A program made the translations under genes and the position numbers. Positions 1-11,600 of a stretch of DNA of 64,000 bases are shown here, piece by piece; the stretch's first letter is position 1, and every line of letters starts with the position of its first letter. The notes beneath the pieces were generated by a model. The model made no database searches, was not told where the DNA came from, and worked only from the letters and a program-made list of their open reading frames with translations. Origin of the DNA: Aphrophora alni. Lineage: Eukaryota; Arthropoda; Insecta; Hemiptera; Aphrophoridae. The DNA is taken from NCBI GenBank assembly GCA_963513935.1, contig OY740767.1, positions 80,030,060 to 80,094,059 of the forward strand, in the 5' to 3' direction.

Positions 1-304
1 AAAAAATTTCATCAGCAACAGTTGTGCAGTATTTGAAAAAGCTGCAAAACATAAAAATGAGCCTTGTTTAACAAAGAAAATTTTGAATTTAAATTTAGAT
101 AGTTCCAATGCAAAATTTTGAAAATTAACTAAGGTTCCAGAATTTTAAATTAACCACGCTCTGCTACCAGAAACATGTTACCAGGGGACTTAAATTTAAG
201 AAAGGCGGAACCAAAATGGTAACAATGTTTGAAAAAGAAAAGTAAAAAAAAAGACAAAGACAAATTTAGTAATTAACAAGGCTCAAGTTTATTTAAACAG
301 AAAG

Positions 305-356
305 AAATTTCGACGTTTCAGATTTTATCATTTACAACTGAGAAAGACATCCTGAG
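305..356 (-). other. Hammerhead-like motif ending in GAAACGTCG
   Basis: Read on the minus strand, this segment has CTCAGGATG followed about 30 bases later by GAAACGTCG. That resembles the CUGANGA...GAAAC arrangement of a hammerhead ribozyme core, with one core base changed (CUCA instead of CUGA). Similar motifs occur at 31864-31886, 37435-37475, 38385-38415 and 44764-44905. In insect genomes such motifs are often found at the ends of retroelements. The helix between the two core blocks is not obvious here, so this copy is probably decayed. Confidence 0.25.
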
Positions 357-370
357 ACAAAATTATCATA

Positions 371-651
371 AACAGCTTATGATTAACAAGATTATATTTT
401 AAAAAAGATTATACGCCCTTAAAGTAAAATATTATAATTTAAAAAAAATTAATCAATAGATTCTGAAAATTTATCCCCCCTTTTTAGTTTATATATTTTA
501 TAGTTACAAAATTTAACAAAAGACAATGAGCACAGCTTAACAATTAGCAGGATTATAATTAATCCAAAAAAAAAGATAATACGCCCTTAAATGTAAAAAT
601 TACAAAAATAAAAAAAAGATGAAAAGATGCTGATATTTATTTCCCCCCTTT
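371..651. repeat. Two-copy diverged tandem repeat (~120 bp copies)
   Basis: Copy 1 (371-486) and copy 2 (531-651) share the same order of blocks: ACAGCTTA, then GATTATA, then ATACGCCCTTAAA, an A-rich stretch and a terminal CCCCCCTTT run. The offset is about 160 bp. The two C6 runs next to T runs are unusual for this AT-rich background. No coding frame crosses the pair. It is probably part of an unrecognised transposon terminus or a local duplication. Confidence 0.6.
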
Positions 652-2061
652 CTTAACTTTATGAAATGATAAGTTTTTAAAACAGTTACATAATATTACT
701 TATTTGATAAATTACTTAAATGCTATATTGGCCAATAAATATATATATTTTAGACAAAAGAATTTATTATAAAAGAGAAGTTTATTTTAGAAAAGACATG
801 AAAATTTTGCATATTTAATTTTATTAATTGACGTCAATTATTTTAATTTAGAAAATAACCTCTTGGAGGTTGTTAGGACCGAAAGTTTGCATGCAGGCTC
901 CACCCAAGAATTTTTATATATTTTATAATTAATTACACAAGTCTACATCTAAAAGAATGTTTTAAGAAAACATATTCGCTGAAATAAATTTTAGGCACAT
1001 ATACAATATGAGTTTAATTAAAGTTCAATAAAGTTAGTTTTTTTCTTTTTTTTTTTTTTTTTACATCACTTTTGTGCACATGAAACTGAAGCTAAGTTGG
1101 ATAAAACGTGTTTTGTTAACAGGACGAAACATGTCTAGATCTTTCGCTGTGTTTCTTCTACCAGCATATTAGCTATAGCAAAAAAAACATGTTTTTTAGC
1201 GTCTGTACAAAATCAGACATGTTTTAGCATTAATGTTCATTATTAAAGAAAATATCTGGTTATTTGTCAAAATCAAAGAAAATTGATTGTATAACAGAAA
1301 TTCGTTAAGATTGTACTTAAAAGCTTCTTTGATGATTATAAATCTATTTATATATATTTAATTTTGTTTGAAACAAAGCTTGTATAAGACTTGCAAAGAT
1401 TTGCAAAAGTCTGCAAAACGAAATTTTCTGATTTAGAACAGATTTCTTCAATTGTTTTATATTTGACATGTACAATGAGATATTTCGATCATTCAAAGTT
1501 CAACATTAGTTTGCACTTATTTCACATAATTGTTCCAAACTCAAAATGTGCCTTTACAAGATTTTGTAAAGTATGTTTTAAGAAAAGTAAATTTTTATAA
1601 TCATTGAGTTTCAAAAGAACATTGAATATTAAATAAAACATGAAATACATATTTTAAAAATACATGATAATTAATAAATTGTTTTAAAGCATTAACAAAA
1701 ATTTAATATATGATAAAATCTGTACCTGGAAAATCCTGTCGCAGTTCACGTAAGCTTGTGCCGTGAAAACGAAAATTTACTAAACATTATAGAACTAAAA
1801 CGCACAAAACTTGTAGATTAACATTGCCAAAAAACTAGGGTTGAAATTTTGAAGTCCAAGAAGAAATTTTTCTCTAACGTAGCTGAATATGGATGTCAGA
1901 CATTGTGTGACTACAGGTAGACTAGATAACGGATGTTAGATCGGCTCGCTAACCAGCCGTTGTACTTTGTACTTAGATATCAGATATAGAGAGGGAAGAT
2001 AAGAGGGACGGCGAGTGGACTGTCGATAACAAAAATGCAGATTTATTTTATGAATGCTACA

Positions 2062-2845
2062 ACACTAAGATAAGATAAACGAACTTAACCACACCCTCGA
2101 GTCATAAATTTTATTGTGACACTTAAAGATGAAGCAGAACAGTCTGACATGAAATTCACAAACAAATTTAGAAGGAGAATAGAGTTAGTTTGATCAAATA
2201 TTTATTGTTAGTTTTCCGTGGTTTATTTAATTTATTTTGGTTTTTTTAAATTTTTAAAATATAATATTACATAGCCAAATTTTAATTACCAATCAGTTTA
2301 TAGTAGGTAGTACTGTCAAATATATATTGTAAACCTGTCAAACATTGAGGTGTTAGGTGTTTGGACAAGATGTTACTAGTGGGCGGGTAGAGAAGTAAAC
2401 CCAAGTATTTGTTCCTGGAATTAGGACCTGGTGTTAGAGGGACGAGATGTTATATGGACTAGATGCTACGATTCGGGTTTCACAGTCTACACTCGTCCAT
2501 CTCAAATATATTTTGAATTACTTACTACCTAATAGATGTAAATGACTGACTCTTAAAATTTTTGCTGAAAGGGTTTTCTTTAGAAATACCTGAATCCTTC
2601 TATTCTGAGAAAACTCCTAGTTCATACAATCATTTTACTTTAGACATAACAGTTCAGGAATCAAAGCGGTACAAAATATAGCTGTTTCGATTAAAGATGA
2701 TTTCGGTTAAAGTGGAATATATAACCGTTATTTATTGTCAGAAAAGGTTTTTGTTACAAAAGTTTCGGTTGAAATAATCACACCACTGTACCAAAAAACC
2801 GGTAGTTAAAGTTTTTTTTTACATAAATAAATTAGCTTAAATAAT
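2062..2845. repeat. Duplicated ~780-bp segment, copy 1
   Basis: This segment is closely matched by 4759-5540 in the same orientation. Shared blocks include ACCACACCCTCGAG, GTGGGCGGGTAGAGAAG, the stretch around CTACACTCGTCCATCTC, and the 3' end AATAAATTAGCTTAA. The two copies differ by scattered substitutions and 1-3 bp indels and have nearly equal length (784 and 782 bp), offset by about 2.7 kb. Copy 1 ends exactly at the N gap, where copy 2 enters a long (CT)n tract. No conserved reading frame is visible. The pair could be long terminal repeats or a segmental duplication; I cannot show TG...CA ends or target-site duplication. Confidence 0.8.
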
Positions 2846-3045
2846 NNNNNNNNNNNNNNNNNNNNNNNNNNNNNNNNNNNNNNNNNNNNNNNNNNNNNNN
2901 NNNNNNNNNNNNNNNNNNNNNNNNNNNNNNNNNNNNNNNNNNNNNNNNNNNNNNNNNNNNNNNNNNNNNNNNNNNNNNNNNNNNNNNNNNNNNNNNNNNN
3001 NNNNNNNNNNNNNNNNNNNNNNNNNNNNNNNNNNNNNNNNNNNNN
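2846..3045. other. Assembly gap (exactly 200 N)
   Basis: There are 200 consecutive N, a round number suggesting a placeholder length rather than a measured one. The homologous position after copy 2 (5541) is a 244-bp (CT)n tract, so the gap very probably hides an unresolved (CT)n microsatellite plus an unknown amount of flank. Confidence 0.95.
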
Positions 3046-3197
3046 TACCCCCAATATAACCAAACAAAAAGTCGGTCAAGGTTAAGTCGGCGGACTGCGG
3101 ACAGTTGCGGTAACGGACTGTCGCGGTCGGTAGATATATCCGGAAGTTTGCGATCAGGTGTTGTTTTTGTATCTAATAAGAGCCAAAAGTCGATACA

Positions 3198-3360
3198 ATG
3201 GAAGATTCATCCGGAATGTGCAGTCGCCTTGTCGTGTACCGGCCACCCTCAGCGTCTCCAAACAGGGACAGTTCAGGTTATATTGGGGAAGCCGTCTGTT
3301 TCTTCAAACAAAGTAGTAACCGTGGGAACCATTTTAGCAGGAGTCACGCGGGTGGAGGTA
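3198..3360 (+). CDS. Candidate first coding exon, unknown protein (partial)
   Basis: An ATG at 3198 in good context (gatacaATGG) opens a 56-codon frame. Its first 54 codons are Ser/Gly/Arg-rich and low in the Lys/Phe/Ile/Asn typical of random frames here; it begins MEDSSGMCSRLVVYRPPSAS. The surrounding island (about 3060-3370) is distinctly GC- and CpG-richer than its neighbourhood, as expected for a promoter, 5'UTR and first exon. The frame ends at a strong splice-donor consensus, GTGAGT at 3361-3366, with an alternative AG|GTAGTG at 3357/3358. An overlapping 98-codon frame (3148-3444) in another phase looks less protein-like. I do not recognise the protein, find no downstream partner exon, and cannot exclude a transposon origin. 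Confidence 0.3.
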
Positions 3361-3387
3361 GTGAGTAATAATATCTGGCGCATAATC

Positions 3388-3435
3388 CCAAAATCTCTAA
3401 AGTTGATCATTCCAACTTTCTCTAGAGATATTTGG
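3388..3435. other. Imperfect hairpin (inverted repeat)
   Basis: The left arm CCAAAATCTCTAAAGTTG (3388-3405) pairs with the right arm CCAACTTTctcTAGAGAtaTTTGG (3412-3435) across a six-base loop. The pairing has a small bulge and a few mismatches. It sits between the exon-like island and the 3.4-3.96 kb direct repeats, and the right arm overlaps the first of them. It may be a transposon terminus. Confidence 0.6.
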
Positions 3436-3960
3436 GTGAGGTAAGATATCTGTTATTGTAAAACATAAGCTTTTGTAGTTTCAGATTTTCCCATATTTTG
3501 CAAATTTGATATTTATGGAACCGGGGCCGAAGTACAATTTTATGTGTTATTCAACTCTCTACGACCAACGATTACTTTAATAATAAGCTTTAAAATTTTA
3601 TAAATTTCCCCTCCAAAAAATAGTATTTTCGATTTAAATCATTTTATTTTCAAGCTGTTAGCTGTTTATTTTTGAGATTTGTAGACCTTAACGGTGTTGT
3701 GGTAATGTTATATAGTTGGCGTCTATCGAGGAGTTTGGGCATTTGGTGAGGTAGGATTTGTAGTATTGTAAAACATAACATTTGTAGTTTCAGATTTTTT
3801 TTTTTAAATAGATCTTTATGCAGCCATTGTAGACTACATTTTTATTTTTTATTCAACTCTCTACGACTAATGCTTACCTTAATAGTAAGCTCTAAAATTA
3901 ATTGTTATGGAGTTTCCCTCCAAAACAGTATTTTCGACTTAGACCCTGCTATTTTGTTGG
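3431..3960. repeat. Two-copy direct repeat, offset ~310 bp
   Basis: Segments 3431-3650 and 3741-3960 share TTTGG(G)TGAGGTA(A/G)GAT, TATTGTAAAACATAA, TTTGTAGTTTCAGATTTT, TTATTCAACTCTCTACGAC and TTTCCCTCCAAAA in the same order, with many substitutions between. They are separated by about 90 bp of unrelated sequence. This is a local tandem duplication, moderately old. No frame is conserved between the copies. Confidence 0.7.
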
Positions 3961-4758
3961 TATTAGGATTTAAATTTAGGAATATTTATAAATATACATT
4001 TGTATTTATTCAAAGACAGCGACCATATTTTATTTTCTTTACTGTCAAACAGCAAACTGACATTCCTGTTAACGAACAGTTTTGGTTAGATTTCAAGATG
4101 AGTAAGTGCGAAAAGTAAGTGCAGTATTTTAACAGTTTATTTTGTATTTTGATCCTAACAATAAGGGGATTATATCTTTATCCCCAGCGCTTCTTGTGCT
4201 ATCTTTTTCTATTGACATTTTTGACATATTAGAATGACTGCTCCTTAAATAAAATTTAGTGATTTCAAATAAACAAGCACTTCAAGTAATATTTAAATAA
4301 CTTATATATTGCATGAGGTCAAGAATAAAAAAAAACATCTCTTCAGGTAAATAACGCGAAGGTAATCTAAAACTAATGAAAAGTATTACAATGATTTTGA
4401 GTTATCTATGTATACAACTATATTAGCTAAGCAACATAACTATTATGTTTATTACGTAAAATAAATTAGCCTTGATAATTTTAATATATTAGGTTTCACG
4501 GTTCTGTAACACCTCGTCCTGACATAGTTGACAAGGGTTGTGGAACTCAATGCAAGTAGTCGGAGGTCATTGACACCTTTAATTGTGCGACACACCCTCC
4601 TTTATTCACCTGATACACCCTCTTTGTTTACGGAAGAATGAATTTGATTGTGAATGTTATTCTTACAAGTGATCTGTATAAGTCAGCATCTTTGTGAGCG
4701 ATTGAGTTTTCAACAACCATAAAGAAGTCAACCAATTTTAATATTTTCGGGTAACATT

Positions 4759-5540
4759 ACACCAAGATAAGCTAAACTCAACTTACCCACACCCTCGAGA
4801 CATAAATTTTATTGTGACAATTAAAGATAAGGCAGAACAGTCTGACATGAAACTCACAAGCAAATTTAGAAGGAGAAAAGAGTGAGTTTGATTAAATATT
4901 TATTGTTAGTTTTCCGTGGTTTATTTAATTTATTTGGGTCTTTTTGAATTTTTTTTAATAGAATATCACATAATTTTAATTGCCAGTCAGTTTAAGTAAG
5001 TAGTACTGTCAAATATATATTGTAAACCTGTCAAACATTGAGGTGTAAGGTTTATGGACAAGATGTTACTTAGTGGGCGGGTAGAGAAGTAAACCCAAGT
5101 ATTTGTTCCTAGAATTAGGACCTGATGTAAGAGGGGCGAGATTTTATATGGACTAGATGCTACGATTCGGGTTTCACAGTCTACACTCGTCCATCTCAAA
5201 TATATTTTGAATTACTTACTAATAATAGATGTAAATGACTTATTCTTTAAATTTTTGGTGAAAGAGTTTTCTTTAGAAATACTTGAATCCTTCTATTCTG
5301 AGAAAACCCCTAGTTCATACAATCATTTTACTTTAGACATAACAGTTCAGGATTCAAAGCGGTACAAAATATAGCTGTTACTATCAAAGATGATTTCGGT
5401 TAAAGTGGAATATATAACCGTTAATTTATTGTCAGAAAAGGTTTTTGTTACAGAAGTTTCAGTTGAAATAATCTCACCACTGTACCAAAAAACCGGTGGT
5501 TAAAGTTTTTTTTTTACTCAAATAAATTAGCTTAACTAAT
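4759..5540. repeat. Duplicated ~780-bp segment, copy 2
   Basis: This is the second copy of the 2062-2845 segment, same orientation. It is complete to its 3' boundary and runs directly into a (CT)n microsatellite. The small minus-strand frame at 4987-5199 is not conserved in copy 1 and is treated as chance. Confidence 0.8.
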
Positions 5541-5784
<244 letters not shown>

Positions 5785-6840
5785 GGGGAACTGCCTTTTA
5801 GAAGAAATCGGCTCCTGAATTCCGATAATATTTTTTATTTATTTTTAATATATAAAATAGCAGAGCACCTTAATAATAACTTTTTAATTATCTAAATATT
5901 TGAGAAGGAAGTGTTTAAAAACAGTATGCTTAATAAAAAGACTTACCACTTGAGCATAAAACTTTTTATGTACTCTTAAACCATCAAACTATTTAAAACA
6001 ATTAATCTTTTAAACAAACAACAAACAGAATTTTTTTTACACAATATCAATAGGACACAAAATTGTTATTTATTTATACAAAATTTAAAAATGATAGACT
6101 ACTTCAGCTAGAACTGCAAATAGTTTTTCCTTGACTGAAATAGTCGTATTTACGTTTGCACACTTATACTAGACCTAAGCAGAGTTTACTTGAATCTACT
6201 GATGGTAATATATTTAAAATTTCCCCAATGAATTTATTCAATTTAAATGAGTTTACTTTTTACGAATTATTCTATAGATTTAGTGTACCTTCACACTTAA
6301 CATGAAGGTCTTGAAGTTTTGAAGTTCCTTGCTGTAGATGGTTAACGGCGTCTTCAAATTATCTCCTTTCCAACTCCTGGTTATGTTACAGTTGTTGACT
6401 GCTGGTAGTAATTACGATTCCTAGATTATTAGTCTTCCATGTAGATTTATCTTCTTATTTCTTGATTTTCCAAATAATTTTTAAAAGTTACTTTACTACA
6501 TACAACTTGGTTTTAAAATGTATTGAAGTTTTTAGAAAAAAATGTAGAGTGACTAAAGGAACGTCTTTCCTGCTCGGTGACTGTTATTAGAGTTTCTATG
6601 GTAATTATTAGAAACATTTGTAGAGTGACAATAATAACGTCTTCTCTGCTCGGCGACTGTTACTAGAGTTTCTAAGGCAATTAGAAAAAATTGTAGAGTG
6701 ATAAAATAACGTATTCCCTGCTCGGCAACTGTTACTAGAGTATCGATCTTACGACCAATAATTTTGGCTCTCCCATCTTGTGGGAATGTTTCCCGCAAAA
6801 GGTAACCACTTTTTCTCCCTTTAGCGAAGAAATGTCTCTT
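5785..6840. repeat. Dispersed repeat, copy 1 (matches 49236-50070)
   Basis: This segment shares ordered blocks with 49236-50070: CTGGGGAA(C/G)TGCCTTTT(A/G)GAAGAAATCGGCTC at the start, AGAACT(G/A)CA(A/G)ATAGTTTTTCC in the middle, TAGAGTGAC near the minisatellite, and CCC(G/A)CAAAAGGT followed by AAGAAATGT at the end. Copy 1 has an expanded internal minisatellite (6544-6745) where copy 2 has a single unit. Both copies end near an imperfect palindrome of the form TGTGGGAA...TTTCCC(G/A)CA. No intact reading frame is present, and I do not recognise the family. It is probably a non-autonomous transposon or LTR-like piece. Confidence 0.7.
6544..6745. repeat. Minisatellite, ~75-bp unit, about 2.7 copies
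   Basis: Units start at 6544, 6620 and 6693, each with GTAGAGTGA. Each unit contains a block reading roughly ACGTCTTCYCTGCTCGGCGA and then CTGTTA(T/C)TAGAGT(T/A)TC. Unit lengths are about 76, 73 and 53 (partial). The overlapping minus-strand 81-codon frame (6553-6798) simply reads through the repeat and is not considered a gene. Confidence 0.85.
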
Positions 6841-6984
6841 CTGTTAATTTTTCAGTTTTCGGGTGAATTACTCCGTAACTTATCTGCTAAAAGCTGTCCT
6901 AGGCTAAGTTTTCTTCTATTGTATTCGTTTTATAACTTATTTTTGATTAAAAACCCTTTTAATTGATATTAATCTTTTTACTAT

Positions 6985-8070
6985 TTAGGTTTTCTCCGTT
7001 GACGGGTTGGTCATGGGAGTGGGGCTTCCGTGACGTCACACTATCTGATCTGATCTTTCCTGTCAAATCTGGAAAACTTTGAATAAGAACACTTTTTCGT
7101 TCTTTTTGCTGTAACTTTTGAACGGTTGGTCCGATCTTCACTTTCTGTCGGATTCCTCTTATCCACATTCTTGAGGGTCGCAACAAACTTGATTCGACGT
7201 TTTCGGCAGTATATTCGTCGAGTTACCGCACTTTCTACGATTGTCCATTTTTTCAAAATCTAACTTTTTTCCTAAGTCTTTTAAAAAAATTCTTTTGCAC
7301 TAAAGTTATTCTGCTGGTCCTACAACGGAAATAACTTTTTAGTTTTTCGTCGTAGCTTGCTTGGTTCGTGATTTATTGATGCTTGAAGTCATGACTTTTT
7401 GATCGTCGTATTTTTCGTATATAAAATCCCCCCTTATATTTTTTAAACTGTGCTCTGTTATTTTACATATCTTACATTATAACCTATTACTTTTTATCCC
7501 CTGTAAACTTTATTTAACCGCTTTTTGGCTTTAACTATTTTAGTTTTTGTTATTATTATTTCTCCCCCATTTTAACTTTAATTCTTTTTCTGAACACATA
7601 TAATTGTTCCCTACTATTACCTTTTCATTTTCTATTATTAGGTTCATTTAGTTTATTCCCCTTTCACCTTTAAAATCTCAAAAAACTCTTCAAGAATGAC
7701 TTTTCAAGTCCTTTTCCCCCTTATTATTATTATTATTATTATTATTATTTCATTTTTATTGTTAATTCTTATTATGTCCCCGGTTTATGACTCTATATGA
7801 CTCTATTGCTTTTGATTTTCATTTTTCCCCTTGCAAATTTTAGGTTTTTTAGCCCATCTTATTTCCTTAATAGCTTTTTTGTTTTAAGTTCAATTACATT
7901 AATTGTTTGATGTTATTAATCGTCTGCTTCTAATGTATCATTATTAGTTTTTAATTTTACTTTTTTTAAAAATAAAATTGGAAACACTATAAGTTGTTCC
8001 ATCATGCAGAGACCTGCAAAATTTTGCCTCGGCCTCGCGTGACGTCATTGCCATACCGCATTCCAACTTT
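6985..8070. other. Probable transposon-derived block with two GTGACGTCA sites
   Basis: Base composition shifts to higher G+C at both edges. GTGACGTCAC occurs at 7030-7039 and GTGACGTCAT at 8039-8048, about 1 kb apart, each in a CpG-rich context. The middle is T-rich with short C runs (for example CCCCCC near 7430) and an (ATT)n tract near 7722-7749. The two overlapping minus-strand frames at 6959-7256 (75 and 71 codons) lack recognisable motifs. TGACGTCA is also the CRE/ATF consensus, but here it is more likely part of a repeat. Confidence 0.35.
7722..7749. repeat. (ATT)n microsatellite
   Basis: About nine consecutive TTA/ATT trinucleotides. Confidence 0.95.
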
Positions 8071-8202
8071 ACAATGTTTTATGGCTGCAATTTAAATGTT
8101 TTGAATTAGCCTTGAGACGACTGACCATTTCATTCCGTCTCAACATGGACAATCAATCATATTTTCAAATCGACTTTATGAAGTCTTATAAATTATTTCA
8201 AA

Positions 8203-8205
<3 letters not shown>

Positions 8206-8244
<39 letters not shown>

Positions 8245-8254
8245 ATATATATAT

Positions 8255-8302
<48 letters not shown>
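8206..8302. repeat. Compound (TA)n-(GT)n microsatellite
   Basis: About 16 TA repeats, a short AATTTA interruption, more TA, then about 22 GT repeats. The open frame across it (8112-8345) is low-complexity and is not a gene. Confidence 0.97.
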
Positions 8303-8307
<5 letters not shown>

Positions 8308-8585
8308 GGTTTGTGTGTTTTGACACGGCCCTATATGTTATATAAATATATTAAGGACAATTTCAAAATTTACATCTGGCCATGTTGGGTTAGCCACTTT
8401 TCACTACCTGTTTAAGTATTGCACGGTAAAATTTCAATTCATTTAGAAATTTATTAAATACAATTTAAAAAATAAAATAACTAAGTACTGATTGTTAGAG
8501 TTATTCCCCGATTATTTCTTGTGGCATGTGCACTGGTCATGAAAAAGAAAAAGAAATTGTCCACATTCACTTTTCTGTACTTACT

Positions 8586-8588
<3 letters not shown>

Positions 8589-8650
<62 letters not shown>
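8589..8650. repeat. (TA)n microsatellite
   Basis: About 30 uninterrupted AT dinucleotides. The open frame through it is low-complexity. Confidence 0.97.
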
Positions 8651-8651
<1 letters not shown>

Positions 8652-8659
8652 TGTATATC

Positions 8660-11600
8660 ATGAAATAATTACTTTGGTTTTCGTAACCATTAGGAGAGAA
8701 CCTGTTTTCTTTTCATATATTATTACTGGGTAAATATATATACACCTAATTTCCTTACTAAGATTTTAGACTGATTAATTTATTATTATATATTGATATT
8801 CCTTTGTTTATCTTTCATAGGTAGTATAGGAATATGCTGGCTGATATTGTTATAAACCGTTTTGCTTATTGTCATTTAATATTTAAAATCCATTTATTAT
8901 AGTAAAATTTAAGTCCATAAACAAACTTGTAATATATAATTATTGGTATTATACTACTTTTATATATATATATATATATATATATTAAAGAATGTATATT
9001 CCTTTATATTCGTATATATTTCAGTTTCATTAGAAGGTCACAGTTTAGTACAGTCATTACTTTGACTCAGTAACACTTCAAGTTCCTAGTCAAGTTTAAA
9101 GGAAATCCTTACTGTGTCTAGCTATACTTACCCACGACTCGATATCATAGCAAACCACATAAACAGCATTATCATTATCTCATTTCTGTCTTTGACCCAG
9201 TTGTTTCCCCCCAGAACTATTTCCAACATTTACACATCAAGTACACTTATTAATAATTAGTAAAAAATAATATTTTTTACACTGTAACTATCAGAGACAA
9301 TTTAGGTTTAACTAAAAGATTTACAACATTGCTTTAAGGAATGATGTTAGTGTGTATCCATAATGACAATAAGGACAAATGGAAAATATTATGTGTAATA
9401 ATAATAGATTTTAATAAGTTTTCTTTATCCAAAGTTGATCCCAGCGTCCCGTGTATACTTAACATGAACTATTACAAAAAATAGATCAGCTAAAATAGTA
9501 TACATGGAAATTTGTATTTATATCTATTTGTTTTGACATATTTTTCTATTTGAATATTTATTACTGAACATTTCATTCACCACTTTTATATTCTTGCACT
9601 AATCTATATTCTTGCATAACTTTTAATATTTCAACCGAGATATAATTGAAACACTGGAAAAAGGAAAAGAAAACCATTATTTTATAGCGGACCAACTTAG
9701 CAGCAGGGTCAAAATTAAAGAATTAAATAATTGTTGAGTGTTTATACTATTAAATAAACATAGAAGTACTTTTATAAATAATTATATTTATTAACCATTC
9801 TATCGATTTCTTTTTAAATATTACCTTATTTTTCATAAATTGTTTCAGTGCAATTGTTTGAACAACAAATTTATACATATATACACTTACATTTTAAAGA
9901 AATTAGAATTACATTTATATAATAAACAGAGTTAAAATTGGAATAATATAATGATAGGTAAAATTGGGATAATTTACGTAAAATAAAAATTAAGTTGATG
10001 GACATAAATCTCTAATACAATTTCTTTTAATAACATTTTAATAAAATCAAATAAGAATTGTCAGTTTTTAATGCGTTCTTCTAATAAATCTAGTAAATAT
10101 TTTTTTTTACCTTCGTCGGAAAGTTTTTATAATAAACTATGAGCTATTAAAATATTAACAAAACCTATATTTCTGTGTTATTCTTCTAAACATTTAGATG
10201 ATTACCGTTAGCTTGATAACTTATTTATATTTATTTATTTAATTTAAACAATCCGTTTGCAATTTATATAACGACAGAATGGGCTATAATTAAACTAATG
10301 CAATGAGTAAATGAAGGTTAGGAGAAGGTTTTGTGGTTATTGTATTGATTAGTTATAAAGGTATGATACTAATTAATTATGTTGACTCGCATTAAATGAT
10401 GACATAATTAATACATAGGTTCTAAGAATAGTTTTGAACCTGCTACATAAAAATATGTAAAGTAATTGATTATATGGTCCGTAAAAGTGGAACCGTAGGT
10501 CTTTAGAGAGAAATATTTGGTACATGATTTGTAGGTAAATATTTAGTTGATTTTATATTTGTTTTCAACCAATTTAAATACTTCTACATAGTTGTCAAAT
10601 TAAAACTCATTTTGACTATTACAACTTACAAGTGTAATATAGCATCATTAACAGTTCTGTTCTTCTAACCATACGTTATAATTTACATTTTTTTATTATT
10701 TGCTTTGTCATAAGACATACGGGGAACATTCCAGTTTATAATAACATATATCATAAATAATTTTCACTAAGAAATAAAAATAGATCTAATTTATTTTAAT
10801 ATTGTTGTGTGTACTTTTTGTTCACTGTACGATCATCAAAATACCCCTTGGATACAACATGAATATAACTGAGGGATTTCATTTACTAGAGTATCGATTA
10901 TATATTTCTCTATTAGAGTTCGAATTTAAAAAAGGTTGTATAGCCCAAAAAGATGTCAATTCATTTTAAACTTAGACAGATATCTTGATAATTCTGTTAT
11001 AGTCATTTATTTTTAGTAGATTTTGTATTGAATTTGTTACACGGTTTTATTTATTGAATGACTTAAGTTTTTCCTTTAAAACAAAATAATAAACTACTTG
11101 ATCATAAAAGCTAAAAAAAGTATCCAATTTGAACATATTTAATAGATTTTAATAACATAAAATGCATTATTTTATTCCAACTTATTTATTATTTTTCTGT
11201 TATTTTAAATACTCTACAACACAGTCATGGTAATATTGTGTAACACTTGTGTATCATAATTAAGGAGTTTAGGCATTATCTGAATTTGCATTGTCTTGTC
11301 TGAAGAAAGGACGTAACTTCTGCTATGGTATCAGATGACGGCATTGCATAAATTTAGTACTAACGACAGCTTGCTGTACATAAAGTCCGTCAATAATTTG
11401 TGATTCAACATTTTTATTTTTTAGTTACAAATTAATATCAATATGTGTATGTATTTAATAAAAATACGTGTACAATATAGACACATTGGAAAAATCAAAT
11501 ACTTTATTCACGTCAACAAAGTGTAAATTATATATGTATAAACTTATAATATAAACTTTAAAAATATAATAATATAAATGTAAAGTATTAGTACTAAATT

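Larger units (their letters stand above)
1..2061. other. AT-rich non-coding DNA with degenerate repeats
   Basis: I see no convincing gene. The one ATG-initiated frame of note (1391-1600, 69 codons) is lysine/phenylalanine/cysteine-rich, as expected of random AT-rich DNA. The stretch holds a hammerhead-like motif (305-356) and a two-copy tandem repeat (371-651). A homopolymer-T run lies near 1041-1062. An AC/GT-balanced segment at about 1880-2035 resembles transposon-derived sequence, but I cannot assign it. Confidence 0.5.

Noticed and set aside
2806..3079. Minus-strand frames spanning the N run
   Set aside because: They exist only because unknown bases are translated as X.
8112..8345. 77-codon frame across a (TA)n/(GT)n tract
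   Set aside because: It translates a microsatellite (Tyr-Ile and Val-Cys runs) and has no domain.
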